Below are positions 47,401 to 59,400 of a stretch of DNA of 64,000 nt, one piece after another (position 1 is the stretch's first letter; every line of letters starts with the position of its first letter). Both the position numbers and the translations under genes were made by a program. Below the pieces are notes generated by a model that was not told the DNA's origin, made no database searches, and saw only the letters and a list, made by a program, of their open reading frames with translations. Source of the DNA: Amborella trichopoda (taxonomy: Eukaryota; Streptophyta; Magnoliopsida; Amborellales; Amborellaceae); NCBI RefSeq assembly GCF_000471905.2, contig NW_006495875.1:1002665-1066664 (forward strand), in the 5' to 3' direction.

Positions 47401-50400
47401 CATGTTATATTGGAAGAAAAATGAAAAACAAGCTACACTATACACATCAGGTAGACAAATCATTAAAAACGGATGATCTAAAGTGCCAACATAGATATAT
47501 GTCTACCCAACAGCTCTGTAAACACTATATAAAGACAACATTTTCAATAGAAATAGGCCATACTTGGATGTAAAAATTTCATACCATATCTTCATGTAAA
47601 AACCTCTTTGCAACCACAGTGCAATAAGGAGTATCAAGTAGAACACGAGACGTAAAAACCAAAACATATCAAAATAAAACTAATCTACTCCTAAAAATAA
47701 AAAATAAAAGAAGTAAGCTAATCCAAGAAAATCCAAAAATTAAGGGAAGCTAATCAAAACACACAAAAAATATAAACTATTTAACACTTTACCTATTTAT
47801 CAAAATACATCTAAAATATCAACTATCACAACTCATGATAGGGCTTTTCAGTTAAATCAAAAGACATGGGTGAGAAGTTAAATAATCCCTCTCTTGGTTG
47901 CTTTTTGATAAATTTCCCAAAGTTTAATGACAACATACAGAAAAGTAAATGGAATCCTTAGAGATCAAGTCCTGACTTCGAGTAATGTGCATCTTAAAGA
48001 AGCCATTATGTGGTAAAACAGTTTCTGAATCAAGAAATGAAAAGAGCCACTAAACAGTAACTGCAAAATCATATTTGTATGACTTGGATGTGTGTAAATT
48101 GTGATTGATGTTAACCACATAAAAGGCTAACTCACTTATTTCACATCTATATGCTGTATAATAAGGGAAAGTATTCGACGAGATCATTTACCTTCCATAC
48201 AAAAAAGTAAAAAACACCCCAAGCTATCAGATGTGAAATTGGACAGCTTGGGAGGTATCAAAATTGTCCTTGGACTATGTCCGGAGGTAAATGGTCTCAC
48301 TCTATAGGTTACCATATAATAAAGTACACCTATATATACAATATATCATATACTAACAACTGGAAAGCCACCCATCAGAGAACCACATCGCTCTAGGCAA
48401 AGTCACCCTTTATCACAAGGGTGGTCATCACGAGTGATAAAGGACAATATATATTGTATAAATCTAATGGGTGGTCAATAAGGAGGGCCATGGGGACTGC
48501 ATCTTAGCAGGTATTTGGATCATAGTTGCAAAAGGGGGAACAGATCCAGGGAGATATTCAGGGAACTCATGCAAGTCACAGGATACTCAACGGCACATGA
48601 TTTGCAAAAGGGGAACAATTAGAGAACTAGGATAACATTTACACCAGATCACCAAATGATAATATAGACAGTAATCATACTTTTGGTCCTTTTTTAACTA
48701 TAATGTTTTCAATATCATGGTATGCATATGACAAACGTGTGGGAAACATTGCTGAGTAACTATGAAAGACTTGCATACACATGACAAACTTGTTGGAAAT
48801 GTCTATAAATTGGTGACTTTCAATTTTATAAGAAGCAACTTTTTCTAAATAAATCAGACACTCAAAAGACCAGCTAAACAAAAATCAAATGATCTGTGCA
48901 TGGAATGGAGTACTCTCTCCATGATATGTCTTTCCATTTGTAGTCCTTTCTACTTCTAATGGACTTCTAGCATAAGAAATATGTGAAAAAAGGGAAGATC
49001 GATTAATCATTTGCAGAATACAGTAGGACAACATGAAACTACCGATTTTTTTGGTCATGAAAAACACGGAAGAATTTGATTTGCAATTGGAAATATATCA
49101 AACCTAAAAGCAGATTGTACACAAACCAACTGGTAGGATAAAGAGGTCAATCTCACCGAGCAGCGAACCATCACTGGGGTCCACCTTCCCTCAACTCCCA
49201 ACATCAAAAGACTATCCAATATTTTCTTCTGTTTATGTTCAGAAATAAACAAACCCACATCAGTACCATGACATTGCTAAGTCAATTCACAAGCATCATA
49301 ATAGCAAAATTACCTGGGCCAGGACTGTCTGGTTAGATCTTCTGTTGGCATCTTTTCCAGGATCATTCTCTGGAGATCCCACCAAGAGCAGTTCTATGGT
49401 GCCTAATGCACTGAGCAGATTCACTGTCTAGTGACATATTGGATGTTTCAGATTTAAACCAGGACACAACGGAGTAAGCTAATGCATGTCTTCAACAGCA
49501 TTTTCACTATTCATATATTAAATGGTATTAAATCTAAGTAAAATACTCAGAAACAAGGATAACTGATTCCATACCTTCTGCTGAGTGAAGTTATATGCAT
49601 TTCCTTTACGCAACTTCAAAATTGAAATCAAAGACTCGAATCCCACAGTTTCTCTCAGTAATATCTGGACTGTCCAGCTAAATCAATTATTATCAAAGAT
49701 GCAAAAAATTTAACACAACAAAAGGCAAGCCATATACCTGGTTTGGAACACTATTGCGGATAAGGTTATTCAGCAACTCAAGACAATCCTGTGAGTAACA
49801 TGCATATTACGAATGTGATCATGGTTTAAGAATTGCTGGAAAAAAATTAACATGCTTTACAAGTTTATTAAAAATGATAATAGGATGCTGATACCAGATA
49901 AAAAGGTAATAACTGCATTACAAACATAAAAGAAATAAAAGTTCATCCAAGCAGATGTGGTTTCTAAACAAAAAGTTTTGAAACATAATATGCCAATGCA
50001 TGTGAGTATTTAACTTTTGTAGTGTTATTGTCATAGGAGTACTTAACTGATAGAAAGATATAAATTCACAAAACCAAACAGCACTATAGTTAAAATACCA
50101 ATCATAGAAACTGCAAGAAGAACACATACCAAGGCACCAGATTGCAGGCATTTCGAAGAAATAAATAAGTTCATAAGCATACTTCCCGATTGAATATTCA
50201 CTTAAAATAATATACCAGTCGAAGCAAATTACAGGAGAGAATACAGGTGTTGGTATTTTAAAAACATGAAGGAGTATAGGGACCACAGTATCCATAAATG
50301 TAGAGTAAAAAAACTGCAGGATTTCAAGAAAAAAATTGAAAGAGAGTTATACTCATTTTCCATAAAAGAATATAGTCTATGCGATCTCATGCATCCCCGA

Positions 50401-53400
50401 ACTGGTGAAGAAAATGACAAATCATAAGTAAGAATGTCAGTTAAGAGATCATAAAGTTGAGGAACAGGATTGTCCATGACACAAGCTTCAGGATCAATAT
50501 TCATTTGGATGCTAAGGCAACTCAAACAGTGGAAGAGTTGCTTTGACAAGAGAAGCCATTTAAAGCAACCTGGTCTGATGTAGCCCCATGAGAATCAGAG
50601 TTCCACATGTTTTGGATGGTGACAGGACATCCATAATGCTTTCTTTCAATTTAGACAGGGTTGGAGTCCTCAATGACTGAAAAGATATAGTTTCTCGCAT
50701 GCCATACTAATAATGAGATCAAAGCTGCCTTCACTCTAAATATCCTATTGGAGAAAACTCAACTCCAGCTGCCTTGCACCTAACTCTTGACTTTGCCTCC
50801 AACTAATCTCCTCAGTTTTTGTGGTATTATATCTTGCTGCAGTCTCATATTCTACCATGTGGCACTTCCATTCAACTCATTTCTCTGCAACCATCTAGCT
50901 AACTCATTGGTCTCCTCTAGGAGCCTACCCTTTTCAGTATCATCATCCGAAAAAATCAACAATTCAATACTCAAATCTACCCTCCAACAAAATCAAGTAT
51001 CCAAGGGAACATATAGCATACCTTCCCATTCAAATTATAAATGGCTATAATTAAAAAAAAACAGAATTGATTTTAGACAGCCTGGACTCATTCTGATGCT
51101 GGACAAGGAAAAAGCCTATGACTAAGGAGCCTGGCCTATAGGGGATCAAGTCCTCCTCAAAATGGAAACCGGGGAATTCAGACAGATTCGAAGAAAATGG
51201 ATCTATGATTGCGTTTCTTCCACCTCTTTTACCATTCTTGTAAATAGTCCCCCATTGTTCTCCCCTTCCAGCGGTTTATGTCAAGGGGACCCTCCATCCC
51301 TTTCTTTTTGCCATTGCAATTGAAAACTTTGGTAGGTCGCTTCCAGGTTAAATCAAAGAGGAACCCTCTTAGGTTTCAAACCTTCAAGGTTTGGACATGA
51401 AATATATCCTCTTCAATACATAGATGATACTCTCATATTCTGCAATGCCGCAACTAAACAAGTTGACGACCTTGGTTATTCCTCGGATATTTTGAACTGG
51501 CTTCTTGCATGAAGACCAATACGACCAAATCAAAACCGAGGGGAATCGAATTATCTGATGATCAACTTTCCTTCCTAGCAAGAAGACTGCACTGCGGCAC
51601 AGACCAACTTCCATCCAAGTACCTCGACCTACCACTCTGCTTAGGTAATCCCAGAAAGGCACTTTGGGACCCCATGATAGAAAAATTCTAGAAGAGGTTA
51701 ACTTCTTGGAAAAGGAATTACCTACGACCAAATCAAAACCAAGGGGAATCGAATTATCTGATGATCACATTTCCTTCCTAGCAAGCAGACTGCGCTGCAG
51801 CACAGACCAACTTCCATCCAAGTACCTCGACCTACCACTCTGCTTAGGTACTTCCAGAAAGGCACTTACCCCATGGCAGAAAATTTCTAGAAGAGGTTGA
51901 CTTCTTGGAAAAGGAATTACCTCTTTCTTATGGACAGAATAACTCTCATCAAAGCTACCCTCTCAAACATCCCAATTTATTCCATGTCACTTTTCAATAT
52001 GCATGCTAGCACCATCATCTCTCTTGAAAGGCTTATGGAAATTTTTCTTCAGTTTGGGGACACTTCCAAAAAGAAAATTCACTTGATAGCTTGGGATCAA
52101 ATTTGAACACCTAAAAAGGTTAGAGGCCTACGCATTTGCAGCCTTAAGCAAGATGAATGGGACTCTCATTGGCAAATGGTGGTGGCGCTTCACCACCAAA
52201 AAAAACTTGAATGGCACTAGGTGCTCCTTCAAAAGTAACCCAAGGCATATAGCTTCTTCTGCCTTTTTCAAAAACTTTTATCGATGTCGAAACATTTTCA
52301 TGCCTTTTATAAGGTTCAAAGTTAACTCAGGGGAAAAATGTTCTTTTCTGGACTACCACTTGTATTGGAAACCAACTCCTCAGAGAAACCTGGTCTAATC
52401 TCTTTGCAATAGCTCTTAAACCCCAATGTTCCTACAGTTGCTCAATATTTCGAACACAATGGCCAAAATTAATCTTGGACACCCACGTTTAGAAGATCAT
52501 TCCATGATCATCAATGGATCTGGAAGTGACAGGGCAGCATGGGCCAAATTCCATACAGGGGTTTTCACAGTTGCTTCCTTCTATAAAGCACTAGACCCTT
52601 CTTCCTGCAACTCTCCATCCATTCAAAATATAGCTTGGCTCACCCAAACCTCCTCAAAATCCAAGCTTTCACTTGGCATGTAATCTCCAACAGAAACTCA
52701 ACCTTAGACCAACTTAACAGGAGAGGGTTCAACCTTGCAAACAAATGTTTACTTTGCGGAGAAGAAGATACCCATTCTCATCTTTTCTTATTGCATATTC
52801 ACTTCCAAAGCCTGGCCCAAACATCTCAAACATTACAATTGGCAATGGGACATTCCCAGGTCCATTGAACATTTTTTTCCGTCCTACATCCCCCCCCCTT
52901 CCCGTTCCCCCTTTCACGTCAGCAGGGTTATTCCTACTGAGAGCCTCCATCCTAGCTAGTCTTGGAACAATTTGGGTGGAGTGAAACTCCAGTATTTTTT
53001 GAGAAGTCAAGAAAAGTGCGAGAACAACTACAGAAAGAGCCACAGACCTCACCATTTTCTAGGCCAGCTGCTGCAAACATATCAAGACCTTCTCCAAAGT
53101 AGAATTTGAATCGAATTGGGGTAACACCGTCCAATCCATACCAAACGGTCCAAAATCTTAGGGGGTCATTAAGGTCAACATAATTGTCCCATGGGGAACC
53201 CGGGTCCATGGGAAAGACTCACACAGAACAATCTTAGACTGCTTTTCCATCTCGGTTTTAGAGACTCCAATTGGGCTGAAGCAAGTGCCCTCCTCAACGT
53301 CCTTAAGAGATTAAATCCGAGTTGGGGCAATCACCTCCTTGTCGAAGGGGACTCCAAAAATGTTATTTCTTGGTCATTTGGTAGTTTGCAAAGCCCTTGG

Positions 53401-56400
53401 AGGCCAACCGTATTTTTACCACATTGCTCACTTGTGCGGGCCACTTTGAGTTGACTTCCTTCATGCTTGGCAGGAAGCAAACTGATAGCTGATATGCTGG
53501 CTAAGAACAGTGCCACACTCAAACACAATTCAGTACAGCCATAATTTCTTGGGAGTTTATAATTGTAATCTTTTGAGTATAGCCCGGTTTCGTGGTATGC
53601 CTATCTACAATGTGCCTCTTTCCTTTGTTCTTTTGGTTTCTGCTTCTTCATGTCTCCTTTATTTGTCTTTTCCTGTATGCTTCATTGCTGTTCTCTCACT
53701 CTCTCTATCCTAGGACTTCTTCTCTACTCCCTTGTCCCATCTTTTGACATTAGATCTCACTCCCCATATCCTCTCTCCCGTCTCTTTCCCCTGCCCCACT
53801 TTCCTATATTTCCAAACCACAGTTACCAGGAACGGGAGTGATAAGGGCTCCAAGATCGGGATCTCGAGCGGGAGCAGGAGAGCAGAGCGAGGTAGGCTCG
53901 AAGATCCGTGGTCGGGGGGATGAGGTATGTAAATGGCCAGGTAAAGGGATCGAGATCCCCGACTTTTAGGGAGCATGTTCCAAATATTCATAGGTGTGAA
54001 TTCTTTACTAAATGAGGTAGCATTCCTCCGTGATAAGGATGAAGAGTCCCGAAGTTCACTTATCAACTCTACTGTAATTTGGGAACGAATTCCATTGAAC
54101 AATATAATTAACTTTTTCAAAATCCACAAACTCAAGAACCAATGTGAATAAGAATCATGTCATTGAAATTCTCATAGAAATTTTGTTGTCATTGGAATAT
54201 GATTTAACACATGAGTAGTGTTAATAAAAATCCTATATGGTGATGTAACATCTAAGTCCTCAGTTCCATGTTAACACGTGGGAATGAGGGTGATAAAAAC
54301 AGTTTCTTAAGCAAGGATCACTATAAAAGATTAATCATGTGGGTCCATTACAAAAATTGCAAACCCCCTACCTACATTGGTCTGCCTGCAACGCACACAT
54401 CGCCATTTTTGGCACCAATCAGTTGGATTGGACGACTCCCACTCGAATATCGATTGATGATTACATATAAGACTGTTGTGATGGATTGTTTCCAAACAAG
54501 AAATACTGTGATAGTTAAGCTCTCTTTTGCAAAGCATGACAATGAAAGACATTGCAATATACTATTCCCAATAGCTTTCCTTTGTTGAAGATTGCTAGGG
54601 GCTCAAAAACACATACACGAGATAGACCTCACACTTCCATGCATACATGTTATTCCATCACCCATAAGGCAACCCCATGATGGCTTGATTTGGTTGACCA
54701 ACACCCAAGCGAAGCAATAGAAGTCCTCCGGGAGGAGGAAAGGAGCCAATGAACTAGCCCCAAGGAAGTTAAGCATATTAACATTCCTTAATGGAACCAT
54801 AATGTGACTAACTTTTATGTCTCCTTCCATCTTCTTCCTTCTCTCTCCTTGCCCTCTCTTTCGTTGCCTTTCTTTGAAACTAAATATGATTCATGATTCA
54901 ATACGTGTGTAAAGTCGTGAATTGTAAAATATGTAGGAAATCATGGCATTCATAAACTTTGTAGGTCATAAAAATTCGATATCCACACTCCCAAATTAGA
55001 GGATACTCGATTTCAAGTTTGTGGAATCGTGGTTTCGCTTACTCATAAGGATGATTTTTGGCATAGGGATCTGGATCCAATGAACTTGGATTGACCTCAC
55101 CAATTTCTTAGATTGAGATGCCAAATATCAAAGAATTGCTCGGAATCAAGATCCCATGTCTTCAAGAGCGGGATCTAGCTTCTGAAGCGGAAGCGACCCC
55201 CTCCTTAGAAGATCCTACTAACTATGCTCAAAAGAAACATTTCTAATCTTTATTTGTTGTATCTATTCTTGCTACTTGATTTTTTTGATTACAGTTCTAG
55301 GAGCAACCTGTCTGTGTATTGCCTATACCCACATCATGGGTTTTTGTAAGCACATATTATATGCAATATAGCCGACCTCAAACCATTGAAATAAGGCTTG
55401 GATGATGATGATGATATTATACGCAATATAATGTCAGCAATTCTCCAAAGAACCAAAAACAAATGCACATAATAACCTCCACCACTTTGCTTGATCCCTA
55501 AAAACAAGAAAGCCTACCACTTCAACACAATATAATGTCACCAATTCTCCAAATAACAAAAAACAAGAGCACAAAATAACCTCCACCACTTTACCTAATC
55601 CCTAAAACCAAGAAAGCCTACCACTTCAACACAATACAAAGAGAATTGGCTCTCTAAATCAAAGAGAGTTTTTTTTTGAAGTTGTTAACTTTTGTATTAA
55701 TAAAAGAGGTATTACAGTAGTCCTTCGAGATAGCCCACAGGCCGCGCTTCTCAGCAAAAATAGGCTTACCCAAAAAGGCCCTATACAAAAAATGAGTGGG
55801 GCTTATAAAATGTGCCCATTACAACAGATATACAAAGAGATGCAATGGACCCAAAAAGTCGAGGCTACAAAAACGAGTAGGGTTGAAACACCAAGATGAG
55901 CAAACCAGTCCTTGAGCTCTCCTTCCTTAGCCAGTTATTCCGCCAGGGTGTTTGATTCCCAAATATGCCTCCATAAGACGACTGTATCCCTGCAAATGTG
56001 CATAATCTCACCATAAATCGAAGTAAGGTACCAGGGGAGGGCTGCCTTTCCAGAAGCCCAAGTGATTATATTTTGGGCATCTCCTTCCACAATCAGAGGT
56101 TGTCCCCATGCGAGGTCAAATAATTTGAATCCCGAAAGAAAGGCCAAGGACTCTGCTAGCTGGGAATCGGCATGGCCAATGAACTTGGAGAAAGAGGCCA
56201 GAATATTGCCACGGTCTTCTTTGAAGACACCACCTACGCCAACTGGGCCGGGGTTTCCCAAAGAGCACCTGTCAAAATTCATTTTGTGAGGCGTGCCGGA
56301 GGGGGAGACGAGGTGGTTGGAGCAAGAGGACATTTTCCCAGTTTTGTAGAAAACTCGAAGCCGAAATGCCTTTGAAAGCCTTGTGATTAGAAGCCTAGAA

Positions 56401-59400
56401 ATTATCTGAGTTGTAGTCTTGTCGAAGAGAGCCGAGGCTTCACACCTGGATCCTCGAAAAATCCTCGTATTTCTTTTGACCCAAATTACCCAAATGGTTG
56501 CCGCCATGGAGGCTTTTCAAAGGAGCCTACCTGCCTTTGGTCAATAAGAGTCCAAGGAGAGACTAAGGAGTGCTGGGAGGGAAACCAGTGTTACCCAAGA
56601 GAGGTCGCAGAGGCAAAGGAGTCGGCTCCATAGATTGAAGGCAAGGTTGCAATGAATAAAGAGGTGAGGTTGCTCTCGGCTTCACAAAGGCACATGACGC
56701 AGCGGTTAGGAATGGGAATACCCTTGCGTTGTAAATGATCGACAGTAAGCACCTTTTCGAAGCACGCTATTCAGTTGAAAGCTTGTACTTTGGGTGGGGC
56801 TATAGTGAACCACACCTTGGATACCACCGAGGTCGGAGACTGGGGAGAGGTTGGAGGTTGCAGCAGTTTTTTGTAGAAGGAGGCAACTGAGAAAGAACCA
56901 AAGGGTGAGGGGGTCCACAGCATACTATCCGGAACCAGAGAAAGCAAGGAAAGTTGAGTGTAACAAGGAGGAAAGAGAGAGAAAATCCAAGGTTTCTCTA
57001 TCGAAGAGGGCCCTTCTGAAAGATGGGTTCCAGACCCTACGACTACCTAAGATGGGCATCTCGTCCTCAATGGAAGAGGATGTATTGGTGGCCAAGGAAA
57101 AGAGAGAGGGGAGCCGATCCCTAAGTGGAGTGTGGTCCAACTATAGGTCTAACCAGAAGCGAGTTTTGTCGCCTCTCCTAGGATGGAAGCAAATGTTTTG
57201 TTGAAAGAGGGAGAAAGAAGACATCATTGACTTCCAAGCCCCAGACGTCCTAGAGGGACGAGTCCCTGCCGGTAGCCAGTGAGAAGGGTGGATTCAGTAT
57301 TTGCTGCGGGTACCTTGAGTCCAAAGCAAGTTATTGTGATTTGTAGCTTGCCACCACCATTTTTCGAGTAGGAGTGTTTTGTTTCCTCAAAATTCAAATC
57401 CCAAGCCCCCCCAGATGCTTCGGTTGGCAGACTTTATCCCAAGAAATGACATGGATCTAAATCAAAGAGAGTTAGTTATTAAAAAAAATCCGGATAGCCT
57501 TTTTATTTTATCACATAAAATCAAGACATACCCACCATGAGTATTGGACATGCCTGCTCTAAAAATGACTTTCCAGTAGGGAGATAAGGATGCGATCCAA
57601 TCTCATCATAATCAGAGCTCCTAGATCATTAGTTCAAGTAAGACACCCACCACCATTAAGAAGATTCAATCCCTCATATTAAACAAAATTTGAATCTAGA
57701 CATGACTAACAGTAATCTGATGTCATCTTCCCCAAACCACCCCAAAAAATTTTCAAAAAAATGAACCTGATAAACGTGAAGTCAATTCTGAAGCATAACG
57801 GCGACTTTACACTTTGCCCTATGCATAATTAATACAAATAGCAAAAAAGGTTCTCTTCCAAATCTTCTTTCATCGCTGACAGTCAAATATGGAAACTAAA
57901 AAGGAAATTCAATAAAATAAAAAAAGAATCCAATTTAAATTCTTCTTTTGTTCCAGAGCCTATGGGCGTATATCACAAACGCTGAAGTCAAAGATGCTTA
58001 ATTACAACATCGATGGTGCTCCTAGGGTTCTACTAAGCATCAGGCACGCATTAGTTAAGTAAGAGGGGCACAAGAAAAATATGAAATCGGAAGGCTTCTT
58101 GCACTTGGATTAGAAGGGAGTGTACATATGTTATGATGAGGTATATACAAAATATCTCGAATGTAAAATTGAGGTCATGAAAATGAATAGCTTGCCAGTA
58201 TGAGCAATTGCAATGGCCAAAGTTGTCAACCACTGGTGCGAGCAAATACGAAGTATTCGCTCAACCTATTTTTTCCCTGTGATTTATTTAGAATACATGG
58301 AGTTCTTATATATCAGGGGTTTCCGAGGTTTCAGGGAGGAAGGGAAGGGGGATGGGTTGGGAATCTAAACATTTGACAGTCAAAGTAAGAGAACTAGGAG
58401 CCTAAATATCCAGAGGGATTATTAAGGATAAAATTGAAATGAACTGATCAGTTAGGAGATTCAATGTGAAATGAAATGGGGGAGATTCCAAAAAACATAG
58501 CCTTTCTCTTTTATCTCTTAGTTGTATTACAAATTAACAGTACCATATTCATTCGGAAGAAATATCATTAGTGTACCTCAATGAAAAAATGGAAGCACTC
58601 TCTTCCTTATGAAGCCTAATACTTCTGAGAGATTTTAACATTACAAACAAAAAGGAAGAAATACTGCAAGCTGATAAAAGGAGATTACATGAATGATAAT
58701 GGTCCCAGTTTAAAGGTGATTTCCAAGATAATTAGTTGAAAAAGTCAGCATTGCTTAACTTAAGCAAAATTCTAGAGATGTCCATGGTTAGATTTTGTGT
58801 CAAAGTGATCATGTGCGAACATCCTTGCCATGGTACAATCGTCTTGTTATTGTAGGGTAGTCATGCTTGATAAAAATGATCAACTTGTTCATGCAATTTC
58901 ACAATTGTTGCATGAAATAAGTACCCCATCATTTCATTCACTTTAACTAGATCAATAAAATAACGAGTAATTTCATAGAATGCTAACGAAAATGAAGCCT
59001 TCTATGTCACAACTTCTTAACCTGCTAAGTATTTCCTATTTTCTGTTTTCTATTATTCTCCGATACATTTGTAGTTCTTTAGACATTGTCATGTAGTTCT
59101 AGCAAGACCAAGAAACTTTTGACAAAAAAAATACTGCACAACAATGAAACAAACTATAAACTTTCACAAAATTAGTAACAGTTACAGTGCTCATAGGCGA
59201 TTCATTAAGCAATATGAGAGAAAATTGTAATTTAAAATTCACTGGTGGCTGGCCAGTACACTTTACTGCTTAAGAAACCACCTGCACAACAACACCACCT
59301 TCAGAGCCTCCCTCCTCTTTAATTATGCTAAAGATCTTCTCAAATGCACCCTCAAAAACTACAATTTTCTGAATTTCCTGAAAAATATATTGTGGCAGCA

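Larger units (their letters stand above)
49789..59281 (-). other. 9.5-kb TE-loaded intron of GC6
   Basis: Intron between exon 59282-59377 (ends VVVQ) and exon 49738-49788 (starts DCLELLNN). The phase 0 junction is intact with GT and AG borders. It contains a + strand LINE remnant (51070-53830), a SINE-like end, a 104-bp duplication and a - strand LINE with a TSD (55671-57455). The remaining stretches, about 49790-51060, 53830-55300 and 57475-59280, hold nothing I can name. Confidence 0.85.

Noticed and set aside
52952..53209. 85-codon - strand frame beginning MDPGSPWDNYVDLNDPL
   Set aside because: It lies antisense to the linker between the zinc-binding and RNase H regions of the + strand LINE. 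It is a shadow frame.
53820..55210. Segment with GC-rich gggatc words at both ends, possibly one DNA transposon
   Set aside because: The ends do not pair convincingly, there is no TSD, and the interior has no coding sequence.
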